From: Rhizobiaceae bacterium
GTDB lineage: Bacteria; Pseudomonadota; Alphaproteobacteria; Rhizobiales; Rhizobiaceae
Reading direction: 5' to 3'
NCBI GenBank assembly: GCA_905339215.1
Contig: CAJPFN010000035.1
Location: 1 to 64,000, forward strand
Length of the DNA: 64,000 nt
Shown here piece by piece: positions 1 to 8,531 of this stretch. The first letter of the stretch is position 1; each line of letters begins with the position of its first letter. A program made the position numbers and the translations under genes. The notes under the pieces are model-generated. The model was given only the letters and a program-made list of their open reading frames with translations. It did no database searches and was not told where the DNA came from.

Positions 1-118
1 TTTCCACCCCGTTCAACGAAATCAACGGCTTCCGCGATTTCTCGCCGTTTCGGCGACGATCTTATCCCCCTCCGCAAAGCCCGCCGTACCATTCGCGTGG
101 CCGAAGGAGGGCCCGTCG

Positions 119-616
119 ATGGAAGGCGCGTTGCACGACAGGGGGACGTTCCGGGGTATCGCCCGGACGCTGCTCGCCCTGGCGCTGCTGGCCGAGCGTT
201 CTGCTGCCCGCTCCTTGCCCGTCCGCTTCCTCGTGCTGGCCATCCTCTTCCGCGCCGAAGCCATCGCGCGCCACTTCGTCGCCCGGTCGACGGCGACGCT
301 GATCGCCGAGGCGCTCGAGGCCGGCTGCCCGGACGTCCCCTTACCCGACCTCGCCTGCCTCGACGAACCGACGGGCCTGCACTACGGCGCCGCAGATGCG
401 GTGCTGCTGGCGCTGCGCCTCCGCATCCTCGCCGCCGTGCTCGACATGTTTTCCGACGCGGACGATCTCTGCGACGACGGTTCCGCCGTCTTCTCCGACG
501 ACTGGTCCTGCGGCTGGCCCGCCGTCGCGGCACCCGGCGGCGGCGGAGCACCGCTCTTACCGCTGCTCCTCATCGTCCGCCGCCCCGCCGCGCGCCGCGC
601 GTCCCGCCCGCCCTGA
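119..616 (+). CDS. Hypothetical small hydrophobic/helical protein
   Basis: I do not recognise this 165-residue protein. It is supported by a very good ribosome-binding site (AAGGAGG at 104-110, eight bases before the ATG). The first half is Leu/Ala/Arg-rich and helical (about residues 15-60), with one or two segments hydrophobic enough to touch a membrane. An acidic stretch rich in Asp lies near residues 137-153, and the C-terminus is Pro/Arg-rich. No domain or catalytic motif is visible. The gene lies 151 bp upstream of an enoyl-CoA hydratase, and nothing suggests a shared function. It could be an orphan lineage-specific protein. Confidence 0.55.
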   Translation: MEGALHDRGTFRGIARTLLALALLAERSAARSLPVRFLVLAILFRAEAIARHFVARSTATLIAEALEAGCPDVPLPDLACLDEPTGLHYGAADAVLLALRLRILAAVLDMFSDADDLCDDGSAVFSDDWSCGWPAVAAPGGGGAPLLPLLLIVRRPAARRASRPP

Positions 617-767
617 CGACCCCCCATCCGCGAAAAACGCCTCTGATCCGCGAATCCGCCATGCCCTCCTGGGCACGTTCCCGCTTGTCCGCAAAGAAGA
701 GCGCCAATGGCAGCGCCGGCGCGGGGCTGCTAGAGAAGCTCCACGAAATCGAAGGAGAGCAAACGCA

Positions 768-1550
768 ATGACCGAGAGGTTCGTCACCGCCGAGATCGAA
801 GGCGCCATCGGCACGATCACCGTGCGCCGCCCGAAGGCGCTCAACGCGCTCAACGCCGCCGTCGTCGGCCAGTTGTTCGAAGCCGCCTCCGCGCTCGCCG
901 GCAACCCTGCTGTCCGCGTCATCCAGATCACCGGCGAGGGCGACCGCGCCTTCGTCGCCGGCGCCGACATCACCGAGTTCGTCGGGGCGACGCCGGCCGA
1001 CGCCATGACGATCGCGCTGCGCGTCAAGAAAGTCACGGACCTCCTGACCGGCTGCCCCAAGCCGGTCGTCGCCGTGGTCAACGGCTTCTGCCTCGGCGGC
1101 GGCTTCGAGCTGGCGCTAGCCTGCGACATCCGCATCGCCTCGTCGAAGGCGCTGTTCGGCCTGCCCGAGATCAAGCTCGGCATCCTCCCCGGCGGCGGCG
1201 GCACGGTGCGGCTGACCAAGGTCGCCGGCTCGTCGGTCGCGCGCATGCTGGCGCTGATCGGCGACCCCATCCCGGCGTCGCGGGCCTATGAACTCGGGCT
1301 CGTCGTCTCCGTCCACGAGCCGGAGGAACTCGCAGCGGCCGCACGTACGCTCGCCGACAAGCTCGCCGCCCTGTCGCCTTTCGCGCTGGCGCAGCTGAAA
1401 TCCTCCCTCACCATCGCCATCGACGCCGACATGGAATCGGCCTGCCAGGCCGAGATCAAGGCCTTCGCCCTGTGCTATTCGACGGAAGACCAGGAGGAGG
1501 GCGCCAAGGCCTTCCTCGAGAAGCGCAAGCCGGTGTTCACCGGCAAATGA
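768..1550 (+). CDS. Enoyl-CoA hydratase/isomerase family protein
   Basis: This 260-residue crotonase-fold enzyme probably hydrates 2-enoyl-CoA in beta-oxidation or a related acyl-CoA pathway. Both catalytic glutamates of true hydratases are present: Glu114 in the GGGFEL motif and Glu134 in GLPEIKLG, matching Glu144 and Glu164 of the rat mitochondrial enzyme. The oxyanion-hole segment AGADITEF is near residues 65-71. The ATG at 768 is preceded by GAAGGAGAG; the reading frame extends further upstream, but nothing there looks like crotonase. Length is normal for the family. The exact acyl substrate cannot be read from sequence. An aldehyde dehydrogenase follows 152 bp downstream. Confidence 0.9.
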   Translation: MTERFVTAEIEGAIGTITVRRPKALNALNAAVVGQLFEAASALAGNPAVRVIQITGEGDRAFVAGADITEFVGATPADAMTIALRVKKVTDLLTGCPKPVVAVVNGFCLGGGFELALACDIRIASSKALFGLPEIKLGILPGGGGTVRLTKVAGSSVARMLALIGDPIPASRAYELGLVVSVHEPEELAAAARTLADKLAALSPFALAQLKSSLTIAIDADMESACQAEIKAFALCYSTEDQEEGAKAFLEKRKPVFTGK

Positions 1551-1702
1551 GGGTGCGGGCGCCGCGGCTTGGCTCATGCTTTCCGCTATGGGGCGGCCGC
1601 CCATGGGCCTATGAAGGCGGGCGATAGGCGTATATTCAGCCTTGGCGACGGCGCGCCCGCCCTGCCGGGCCGCGGCTTGAGAAATCGGAGAAAGCGCGAA
1701 CC

Positions 1703-3139
1703 ATGACAGTGCATCAGAATTTCGTCGCCGGACGCTGGATCGGCGGCCATGACGCCCAGGACAACGTCAATCCGTCGAACACCGGCGACATCCTCGGCGC
1801 CTATGCGCGCGCCTCGCGCGAGGATGCGCTGGAGGCGATCGCGGCGGCGCGCGCCGCCTTTCCCGCGTGGTCGCGCTCGGGCATCCAGCAGCGCCACGAC
1901 ATCCTGCTGAAAGTGTCCGCCGAGATCATGGCGCGCAAGGACGAGCTCGGCCGCCTGCTCGCCCGCGAGGAGGGCAAGACCCTGCCGGAAGCGACCGGAG
2001 AGGTGATGCGCGCCGGCCAGATCTTCGACTTCTTCGCCGGCGAGGTGCTCCGGCTTTCCGGCGACAAGCTGCCGTCGACGCGGCCCGGCATCGACGTCGA
2101 GGTGACGCGCGAGCCGGTCGGCGTCGTCGGCATCATCACGCCGTGGAACTTCCCGATCGCCATCCCCGCCTGGAAGATCGCGCCGGCGCTCGCCTACGGC
2201 AACTGCGTCGTCTTCAAGCCGGCCGACCTCGTCCCCGGCTCGGCCTGGGCGCTCGCCGACATCATCGCGCGCGCCGGCGTGCCCGACGGCGTCTTCAACC
2301 TGGTCATGGGCCGCGGCGCAGTCGTCGGCGCCGCCATGCTCGACGATCCGCGCATCGATGCCATCACCTTCACCGGCTCCGTCGGCACCGGCCGCAAGGT
2401 AGCCGAGGCCTCCGTCGGCCACATGCGCAAGTTCCAGCTCGAGATGGGCGGCAAGAACCCGCTCGTCGTCCTCGACGACGCCGACCTCGGAATTGCCGTC
2501 GAATGCGCGGTGAACGGCGCGTTCTTCTCGACCGGCCAGCGCTGCACGGCCTCCTCGCGGCTCGTCGTCACCGAGGGCATTCACGACCGTTTCGTCGCCG
2601 CGCTCACCGAGCGGCTGAAGGGCCTCGTCGTCGACGACGCGCTGAAGGCCGGCACCCATGTCGGCCCGGTGGTCGACCAGAGCCAGCTCGACCAGGACCT
2701 CTCCTATATCGACATCGGCCGCCGGGAAGGCGCCAACCTCGCCTGGGGCGGCGAGCGGCTCAACCGCGAGACGCCGGGCTTTTATCTCCAGCCGGCACTG
2801 TTCACCGAGACGTCGGCCGGTATGCGCATCAACCGCGAGGAGATCTTCGGCCCCGTCGCCAGCGTGATGCGGGTGAAGGACTACGAGGAAGCGCTCGCCG
2901 CGGCGAATGACACGGTGTTCGGCCTGTCGTCCGGCATCTGCACGACCAGCCTGAAGCACGCCTCGCACTTCCGCCGCAACTCCGAGGCCGGCATGGTCAT
3001 GGTCAACCTACCCACCGCCGGCGTCGACTACCACGTGCCGTTCGGCGGGCGCAAAGGCTCGTCCTACGGACCGCGCGAGCAGGGCCGCTACGCCGCCGAG
3101 TTCTACACGACGGTGAAGACCGCCTACACGCTGCCGTGA
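1703..3139 (+). CDS. NAD(P)+-dependent aldehyde dehydrogenase, probably 2-oxoglutarate semialdehyde type
   Basis: This 478-residue ALDH-superfamily enzyme has the full catalytic set: Asn149 in TPWNF, Glu247 in LEMGGK and the nucleophile Cys281 in STGQRCTAS. Its C-terminal region, with the PTAGVDYHVPFGG and REQGRYAAEF motifs, is typical of the YcbD-like 2,5-dioxovalerate (alpha-ketoglutaric semialdehyde) dehydrogenases of sugar-acid and hydroxyproline breakdown. The substrate is therefore a family-based inference. The start is preceded by GGAGAAAG. No sugar-acid dehydratase lies beside it, so the context does not confirm the pathway. Confidence 0.85.
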   Translation: MTVHQNFVAGRWIGGHDAQDNVNPSNTGDILGAYARASREDALEAIAAARAAFPAWSRSGIQQRHDILLKVSAEIMARKDELGRLLAREEGKTLPEATGEVMRAGQIFDFFAGEVLRLSGDKLPSTRPGIDVEVTREPVGVVGIITPWNFPIAIPAWKIAPALAYGNCVVFKPADLVPGSAWALADIIARAGVPDGVFNLVMGRGAVVGAAMLDDPRIDAITFTGSVGTGRKVAEASVGHMRKFQLEMGGKNPLVVLDDADLGIAVECAVNGAFFSTGQRCTASSRLVVTEGIHDRFVAALTERLKGLVVDDALKAGTHVGPVVDQSQLDQDLSYIDIGRREGANLAWGGERLNRETPGFYLQPALFTETSAGMRINREEIFGPVASVMRVKDYEEALAAANDTVFGLSSGICTTSLKHASHFRRNSEAGMVMVNLPTAGVDYHVPFGGRKGSSYGPREQGRYAAEFYTTVKTAYTLP

Positions 3140-3260
3140 AGGGGGAAGGCTGAAGAAGCGGGGTGAAGGGCGTCACCGCTGCGCCGGCTGACGTCAGCGA
3201 GGCCGCTGCGGTCGCGCGGCGGCAGGCCTTCGCTCATGCCGGGAATTTCTGTCCGCCTTT

Positions 3261-3274
3261 TTGATTTGCCGCAA
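3261..3274 (+). promoter_or_regulatory. Possible FNR/FixK box upstream of small unknown gene
   Basis: The sequence TTGATTTGCCGCAA matches TTGAT-N4-ATCAA at 12 of 14 positions, with one perfect half-site. If the box is centred at -41.5, transcription would start near 3309, and a TATAAA at 3297-3302 would be the -10 element. That places it 29 nt before the 90-residue gene at 3338. It is weaker than the boxes near hemN and ccoN. Confidence 0.4.
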
Positions 3275-3337
3275 CGTAAGCGTGCGGAAGCTCGTCTATA
3301 AAAATACTAAATTCGAGCGCAAAGAGATGCCAGCGAC

Positions 3338-3610
3338 ATGAAACGCGACGACGAAACGGATACGGCCTACAATCTGGCCGTGCAGATCATCGGCAACGCC
3401 TTCATCGCCAGGCGCTCGATGATCGACTGCAGCGGCGTCGAATTCATCGACCTCGTCCTTTCCGATGCGGCATCGACGCTGGGGCGGCTGATTCCGGGCA
3501 CCAGCGATCGCGAGGCCGCCGATCACTTGGTCGTCGTCACGGCCATCATCGAATCGCTCCGCGGCGGCGAGTGCCGCAAGCCCAGGGGCGGCGCGGCGTC
3601 GGCCGCCTGA
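3338..3610 (+). CDS. Hypothetical 90-residue protein
   Basis: I do not recognise this small soluble protein. It is mostly helical and lacks a signal peptide or membrane segment. A single Cys lies near residue 31 in IDCSGVEF, a second Cys is near residue 79, and the tail is Gly/Ala-rich. It sits between the aldehyde dehydrogenase and the convergent fixK. A possible FixK/FNR-dependent promoter (box 3261-3274, TATAAA 3297-3302) would make it part of the low-oxygen regulon, which its position at the edge of that block supports. The ribosome-binding site (AAAGAGATG) is modest. Confidence 0.55.
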   Translation: MKRDDETDTAYNLAVQIIGNAFIARRSMIDCSGVEFIDLVLSDAASTLGRLIPGTSDREAADHLVVVTAIIESLRGGECRKPRGGAASAA

Positions 3611-3780
3611 CGGACCGCGGTTTCGCCGGCAACGCCACCAGAACTCCATGACATGGGCCGGGCCGGGACGATGCGCGCATGGTCCAAGAAGCGCCCAGCG
3701 ATCCTATGCGCACACGGCTGCAGACCGGCGGGGATGACCCCGCCGGCCTGCCGTCCTGGGAGGATTGGACGTTGAGCCGG

Positions 3781-4443
3781 TTACTCGCAGAGCGACCGCA
3801 GGGCGTCGAGCTTGACCAGTTCGACGGTCCGGCTGTTGACGAGGCGGATGTATCCGGCCTCCTTGAAGCGGGAGAAGGTGCGCGACACGGTCTCGATCGT
3901 CAGGCCGAGATAGTCGCCGATGTCGGTCCTCTGCATGACCAGCTCGATCTGGCGCAGGCCGCCCTGGCGCTCCATCATGTCGACCAGGAACGCGGCGACA
4001 CGCTCGGCGGCATTCTGCCGGCCGATGACGAGGAGGTGTTCCTGGGTGCGTACCAGCGCCTGGAGCGCCAGCGGCAGGATCTCGTGGGCCACCTCGACGC
4101 TGGGCGGCAGGCGGTATGCCCGGACCCCGGCGCTGCAGATCGCCTCGGCGAAGAAATGATGGTAGCCGTCGGCCTCGAAACCGAAGACCTCGCCGGCGAC
4201 GTAGAAGCCGCTGATCTGGCGGCGGCCGTCGGAGAGCAGCCGGAAGACGCGCACCGCGCCGAACTCGACCTGGTAGAGTGCGACCGCCTTCTCGCCTTGG
4301 CCGTAGATCTCGGAATTCGCCGGGAAGAGCATCAATTGCTGCTGCTGCGCGGCGGCGAACCCCGGAAGGATGGGGATGGCCCGGGATCCGGTGCCTGCCG
4401 GGGATTTCTGCGGCGAGGGGCGGTGGGCGAGGGTGGCGGACAT
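3781..4443 (-). CDS. fixK: CRP/FNR-family transcriptional regulator FixK
   Basis: This 220-residue regulator has an N-terminal cyclic-nucleotide-like beta-barrel (about 30-130) and a C-terminal winged helix-turn-helix (about 170-197) with the FNR-type recognition helix TIETVSRTFSRF. The N-terminus has no cysteine cluster, so it should not bind an Fe-S centre; this separates FixK from FnrN, encoded at 11920. Rhizobial FixK proteins are made when FixJ is phosphorylated and activate genes with TTGAT-N4-ATCAA boxes, such as fixNOQP. A FixJ-like site lies 76 bp upstream (4519-4536). It is last in a minus-strand group that includes fixL and fixJ. Confidence 0.9.
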   Translation of the reverse strand: MSATLAHRPSPQKSPAGTGSRAIPILPGFAAAQQQQLMLFPANSEIYGQGEKAVALYQVEFGAVRVFRLLSDGRRQISGFYVAGEVFGFEADGYHHFFAEAICSAGVRAYRLPPSVEVAHEILPLALQALVRTQEHLLVIGRQNAAERVAAFLVDMMERQGGLRQIELVMQRTDIGDYLGLTIETVSRTFSRFKEAGYIRLVNSRTVELVKLDALRSLCE

Positions 4444-4518
4444 GGGGGGTATCTCCGGACGTCTTGCGTTGATGCAAACATCGCGGAATTCGCAGGGCGG
4501 CGAAATTCGGTTGTGTCC

Positions 4519-4536
4519 CTACGGGAAACTACGTAG
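4519..4536 (-). promoter_or_regulatory. Candidate FixJ-binding site of the fixK promoter
   Basis: Read on the minus strand the site is CTACGTAGTTTCCCGTAG. It has the TACGTAGTTTCC character of FixJ-activated fixK promoters in rhizobia and repeats CGTAG twice, 12 bp apart. It begins about 76 bp before the fixK ATG and overlaps the stop codon of the receiver gene. fixK would thus have its own FixJ-dependent promoter. The assignment rests on remembered consensus and is inference. Confidence 0.55.
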
Positions 4537-4915
4537 CCGCGCCATTGGGGCGCTGGCCGCTGTCCTGGAGAGAAACGCGGACGGCATCGATAAGGGCGCT
4601 GCCGAGGAGCGGTTTGCGCACGGAGTGGACACCCTCCACGGCGCCGTCCCCCAGCCTGTCGACGAGCAGGACCAGCGGCAGTCCGCTGCTGCGCAGGCGT
4701 TGCCAGCCACCGGGAAGCGACTGGATCGCGTCCTCGTCGACGACGGCGCAATCGTATCCCGCATCGTTTCCCGGTTCGGGCGCCGGCAGGGGGGGCAGTT
4801 GGTCGAGCCACAGAACGCCATAGCCCTCCGCCTCGAGGACGAAACGAAGCGATTGCCGGACAGGTGCATCCGGCACCACGACCAGAATCCTGGCTCCTCC
4901 CGACGATTCGACCAT
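4529..4915 (-). CDS. Stand-alone degenerate receiver (response-regulator-like) protein
   Basis: This 128-residue protein has a receiver-domain pattern with no output domain. The first strand reads ARILVVVPDAPVRQSL where FixJ-type receivers have VVDD, so the acidic metal-binding pair is largely lost. The candidate phospho-acceptor Asp in DCAVVDEDA and the conserved Lys in VRKPLLGSALIDAV remain. The conserved Ser/Thr after strand 4 is absent. It lies between fixJ and fixK, so it may be a pseudo-receiver that modulates FixL-FixJ without being a standard phosphorylation target. A possible FNR/FixK box lies about 70 bp upstream (4986-4999). Function is unproven. Confidence 0.7.
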   Translation of the reverse strand: MVESSGGARILVVVPDAPVRQSLRFVLEAEGYGVLWLDQLPPLPAPEPGNDAGYDCAVVDEDAIQSLPGGWQRLRSSGLPLVLLVDRLGDGAVEGVHSVRKPLLGSALIDAVRVSLQDSGQRPNGAAT

Positions 4916-4985
4916 GGCCTCCGGTTCGGATGCTGCACAGCGCGGCGATAAGCGACGAAAATTACGTTAGCGCACACACCGCGCT

Positions 4986-4999
4986 TTGCGCTGGATCAA
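4986..4999 (-). promoter_or_regulatory. Possible FNR/FixK box upstream of the receiver gene
   Basis: TTGCGCTGGATCAA has one perfect ATCAA half-site and a degenerate TTGCG half, 12 of 14 matches to the box TTGAT-N4-ATCAA. It lies 71 bp before the receiver ATG, a workable distance for an activator at -41.5. It would give FixK feedback control of the receiver gene. Confidence 0.4.
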
Positions 5000-5034
5000 A
5001 TTGCGGTCGGGGAAACCGTGAATTGCGTGGCGAA

Positions 5035-5643
5035 TCAGACGCTGACCGACAGCATCATGCGCACGAGTTCGGGAAGGCTCTTGGCCTGCATCTTGGCCAT
5101 GACGTTGGCGCGATAGACCTCGACCGTACGCGGGCTGATGTCGAGGTCGTAGGCGATGGTCTTGTTGGCGAGACCTGCGACGACGCCAGTCAGGACCTGC
5201 CGCTCGCGGTCCGTCAGCGTCTCCAGCCGCACCCTGATCGCGGGCGCTTCGTCCTCGCGGCCCGCACGCGCCTCGAGCTCGCTCGCCGCGCGCCGGATCG
5301 CGTCGAGCAGCACCTCGTCCTCGAAGGGCTTCTCGATGAAGTCCATCGCCCCGGCCTTCATCGCCTCGACCGCCATGGGAACGTCGCCGTGGCCGGTAAT
5401 CACGATCGTCGGCAGCATGGCGTTTTGGCTCCGCAGTCGCCTGAGCAGGTCGACGCCGCTCATGTCCGGCATGCGCAGGTCGGTGACCAGGCAGCAATTG
5501 GCGAGGCCGGGGGCCGCGGCGAGGAAGGCGGTCGCCGATTCGTGCACGCGGGCCGCATAGCCCGACATCGACAGGAGGAAGGCCAGCGACTTTCGGACCG
5601 CTTCTTCGTCGTCCACGATATGTACAACGAAATCAGCGGCCAT
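5035..5643 (-). CDS. fixJ: Two-component response regulator FixJ
   Basis: This 202-residue protein has the FixJ architecture: an N-terminal receiver (about 5-120) with Asp11/Asp12, phospho-acceptor Asp55 in VTDLRMPD and Lys in the IEKPF segment, then a LuxR/NarL-type helix-turn-helix (about 140-200) with LTDRERQVL and [16 protein letters not shown]. The frame is open further upstream, but the ATG at 5643 gives the usual FixJ length. The start overlaps the 3' end of fixL by 11 bp, indicating translational coupling. When phosphorylated by FixL at low oxygen it should activate fixK. The receiver gene and fixK lie downstream on the same strand. Confidence 0.95.
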   Translation of the reverse strand: MAADFVVHIVDDEEAVRKSLAFLLSMSGYAARVHESATAFLAAAPGLANCCLVTDLRMPDMSGVDLLRRLRSQNAMLPTIVITGHGDVPMAVEAMKAGAMDFIEKPFEDEVLLDAIRRAASELEARAGREDEAPAIRVRLETLTDRERQVLTGVVAGLANKTIAYDLDISPRTVEVYRANVMAKMQAKSLPELVRMMLSVSV

Positions 5644-7186
5644 CGGGCGCCTCCTCGGCATCGATCGTCGGCAAGGTGAACCGGAAGGTAGCGCCGCCGT
5701 TCTCGTTCCGGTGCATCGACAGCGTCCCGCCGTGTGCTTCGACGATTCGCTTCGAGATGGAAAGGCCGACGCCCATGCCGCCCGGCTTCGTCGTGACGAA
5801 GGGCTTGAACAGTTGCGCCGCCATCTCTTCCGACACGCCGGTTCCGGTATCCGCAACCTCGAGCAGGATGGCGTCTGTCCCGTCCGGCACTGTCTTGATC
5901 AGGAGTTCCTTGCGCGGCGAATCCCGCATCGCTTCGCTCGCATTGCGGATCAGATTGGTCAGGACCTGCTGGATCTGGATGCGGTCGACCAGCACCGTCT
6001 TCGGTCCCGGCGCGAAATCGAAGATCGTACGCACCCCCAGTTCGCGCGAACCCATGAGCGCCAGCGCCCCGGCCTCCTCGACGAGGTTGCGGATGTCCTC
6101 CGGGCCTTTTTCGGTGCCGCCGCGCGTGACGAATTCGCGCAGGTGGCGGATGATCTGGCCGGCGCGCAGCGTCTGCCGCGCGGTTTCCTCCAGCGCGTCC
6201 TTCATCCGCGAGGCCACTGCATCGTCGACGTCGCGGAGCAGCCGGTTGCAGCCCTGGACATAGTTGGCGATCGCCGACAGCGGCTGGTTGAGCTCATGCG
6301 CCAGCGTCGACGCCATCTCGCCCAGCTCGTTCAGGCGGGCGAGCCGCGCAAGTTCGCTCTGGACCTCCTCGAGGCGGGCTTCCGTCTCGGCGCGCTCGGT
6401 CAGGTCGCGGATGAATCCGGTGAAGAACACGCGATCGCCGGCCTTCACCTCGCCGACGGCGAGCTTCATCGGAAAGGTGGAGCCGTCCTTGCGCCGGCCG
6501 ACGACGACCCGGTCGACGCCGATGATGCGCCGTTCGCCGGTCTTCAGGTATCGCTGCATGTAGCCGTCGTGCTCGCCTCGGTAGGGCTCGGGCATGAGGA
6601 GCCGCACGTTCTGGCCGATGACCTCCGGCACCGTATAGCCGAACTGGCGGATGGCGGCGTTGTTGAACGAGACGATCGTGCCGTCCCTCTCGATCACGAC
6701 CGTCGCGTCGGGGAGCGTGTCGAGGATGGAGCGCAGGTGCGCATCGCGGTCGGCGAGCTTGCGTTCGGTGGCGAGCGCGACCTCCTTCGTGCCTTGCAGC
6801 ACGCCGCCGGCGTAGGTGAGGGACAGGCCGAGGAGGGCGGCGACGATCAGTTCGCCGCTCGAGAACTGCCAGTACTGCATCGACGAGCAGAACAGGATCA
6901 CCGCCGCGCCGAGGACCACGGCCATGAGGCCGGCAGGCCGCCCGCCGACGGAAGCCGATCCAAGTACCACCAGCGCGAAGAGGAGGATGATCGAATCGCC
7001 GCCGAACACGCCGGGGAGTACAAGGCACAGCGCCGTCGCCGCCGCGATGCCCGCAACCGCGATCAGGACGCCGTATCCGAGGAACGCCGTGGAAGCTGGG
7101 GGGAGGGCCGTCAACCGAATCCCCCGATCCGGCCGCATGGCGCTGAAGGTTGGTCGTTGTGCATACCGCTCATCGCCCGCCGCCAA
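5633..7186 (-). CDS. fixL: Oxygen-sensing histidine kinase FixL
   Basis: This 517-residue membrane kinase has four N-terminal transmembrane segments (about 33-130), a heme-binding PAS domain (about 145-265), a histidine-kinase dimerisation region and an ATPase domain. The proximal heme ligand is His206 in GEHDGYM, and the FixL-specific Arg226 in GVDRVVVG contacts bound oxygen. The phosphorylated His is His297 in [11 protein letters not shown] and G boxes ([24 protein letters not shown]) are intact. The pattern matches Bradyrhizobium and Sinorhizobium FixL, in which oxygen on the heme shuts off the kinase. An alternative start is Met17. It overlaps fixJ. Confidence 0.95.
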   Translation of the reverse strand: MAAGDERYAQRPTFSAMRPDRGIRLTALPPASTAFLGYGVLIAVAGIAAATALCLVLPGVFGGDSIILLFALVVLGSASVGGRPAGLMAVVLGAAVILFCSSMQYWQFSSGELIVAALLGLSLTYAGGVLQGTKEVALATERKLADRDAHLRSILDTLPDATVVIERDGTIVSFNNAAIRQFGYTVPEVIGQNVRLLMPEPYRGEHDGYMQRYLKTGERRIIGVDRVVVGRRKDGSTFPMKLAVGEVKAGDRVFFTGFIRDLTERAETEARLEEVQSELARLARLNELGEMASTLAHELNQPLSAIANYVQGCNRLLRDVDDAVASRMKDALEETARQTLRAGQIIRHLREFVTRGGTEKGPEDIRNLVEEAGALALMGSRELGVRTIFDFAPGPKTVLVDRIQIQQVLTNLIRNASEAMRDSPRKELLIKTVPDGTDAILLEVADTGTGVSEEMAAQLFKPFVTTKPGGMGVGLSISKRIVEAHGGTLSMHRNENGGATFRFTLPTIDAEEAPDGR

Positions 7187-7268
7187 TATTCATCGCAACC
7201 GGAACTTTGCTGAATTCGCGCGCCGGTCGCAAGTCAAAAGGCGTGCCGAAACGGTAGGCCAGATCCCG

Positions 7269-8531
7269 TCACGCCGGGGAAGCCGGAAATTCGACGACGA
7301 ACCGCGCGCCGCCGCCGGCGGGGCTCTCATGGCGAACGGTGGCACCGTGGTGGTGGGCGATCTGGCGGACCAGCGACAGGCCGAGACCCCATCCGCCGCC
7401 CGATTCGCTGCGCCCGGAAGGTCGGTAGAACGCCTCGAACACGCGTTCGCCCTCGCCGTCGGGGACGCCCGCGCCATGGTCGCGCACGCTGAGGCGCACC
7501 CGGTTACCGTCGCGCTCGACCCGCGCCTCGACGGGAGGCGCGCCGTGGCGCAACGCATTCTGCATCAGGTTGCGTACCAGCCGCAGCAGCAGCCGCGGAT
7601 CTCCCGCGACGGTTGCACTGACGCCGTCGACGGCAACGCCCGAGCGGACGCCTTCCTCGGCGACCACGGCGAGGAGATCGACCGGCTCCTTGTGGTCGAG
7701 GCCGTCGACATGGTCGAGCCGGCTGGCAAGCAGGATCTCCTCGACCAGCGAGTCGAGCTCGGCAAGGTTGCGCACGATTTCGTCGCGCGTGCGCACGTCC
7801 CCGGTCTGTTCGAACAGGTCGATGGCCATGCGCAGCCGCGCCAGCGGGGAGCGGAGCTCATGGCTGGCGTTGGCAAGAAGGGCGCGGTGCGCCTCGAGCA
7901 TGTGCTCGATCTGCGCGGCGGCCTTGTTGAAGGTCTGCGCCACGGCGGCGATCTCGTCGCTGCCGCTGTCGTCGACGCGCGTCGAGAGCTTGCCGCCGCC
8001 CCACGTCTCGACGCCGCGCCTCAGCCGCTCGAGCCGACGCGTCAGGTGGCGGACCACCGGATACGCGGCCAGCCCGATGGCCGCCGCGATGAGCGCCATG
8101 TAGAGGAGCGGGCTCCGTCCGACGGGGCCGAACGGCATTCGTGAACGCACGACGAGCAGGCGCCCGTCGGGAAGGCGCATCTCGAGCGGAAAGTCCTCGC
8201 GCTCGCGCCAGCGGCGGCCGTCGCGGCCGCGATCCGGCGGCGGAAGGTGACCGGCTCTGGCGATCGGCACGCCGTCCGGACCAACAAGGAACACCTCGCC
8301 CTCGATCGCTGCGGCGAACCGCTCGAGCACGAGTTGGGTCTCGGCGAGGGGCGCGTCGGGTGGCAGCATGGCGGCGACGAAATGGTCGCGCCGCTCGCGC
8401 CAGCCGCTGTCCTGCTCGTCCTGGCCGAGGCGGACGAAGACCGCGCTCACGACCGCGACGACAGCGAGGCTGGCCAGCAGCGTCATGTAGATCTTGAGGA
8501 AGAGGCTGCCGCGCAGCCGCAGGCGGGTCAT
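7269..8531 (-). CDS. Envelope-stress sensor histidine kinase, CpxA-like
   Basis: This 420-residue kinase has transmembrane segments at about 14-35 and 141-160 around a roughly 105-residue periplasmic sensor loop that is Arg/Asp-rich. A HAMP domain follows (about 160-212), then the phospho-acceptor His224 in NASHELRSPLARL and an HATPase domain with NLMQNALRHG and GGGWGLGLSLVRQI. The H-box and layout are closest to CpxA/PfeS-type kinases. It overlaps the response-regulator gene by 4 bp, and a Spy/CpxP-like gene lies at the head of the group. This arrangement, plus a CpxR-type box upstream, supports an envelope or metal stress role. Confidence 0.8.
   Translation of the reverse strand: MTRLRLRGSLFLKIYMTLLASLAVVAVVSAVFVRLGQDEQDSGWRERRDHFVAAMLPPDAPLAETQLVLERFAAAIEGEVFLVGPDGVPIARAGHLPPPDRGRDGRRWREREDFPLEMRLPDGRLLVVRSRMPFGPVGRSPLLYMALIAAAIGLAAYPVVRHLTRRLERLRRGVETWGGGKLSTRVDDSGSDEIAAVAQTFNKAAAQIEHMLEAHRALLANASHELRSPLARLRMAIDLFEQTGDVRTRDEIVRNLAELDSLVEEILLASRLDHVDGLDHKEPVDLLAVVAEEGVRSGVAVDGVSATVAGDPRLLLRLVRNLMQNALRHGAPPVEARVERDGNRVRLSVRDHGAGVPDGEGERVFEAFYRPSGRSESGGGWGLGLSLVRQIAHHHGATVRHESPAGGGARFVVEFPASPA

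Noticed and set aside
1-118. A gene end or start at the left edge
   Set aside because: No frame with coding character or stop fitting a neighbour could be supported in this stretch; only the ribosome-binding site for the next gene is clear.
3299-3309. ATACTAAA shared by the region before the 90-residue gene and the XRE-cupin operator arms
   Set aside because: Only eight bases match, the sequence is AT-rich promoter-like, and there is no second arm; chance is likely.
4529-4915. Receiver-like protein as a FixT homologue
   Set aside because: FixT proteins have a different, distinctive sequence; the strand and helix pattern here is that of a receiver.
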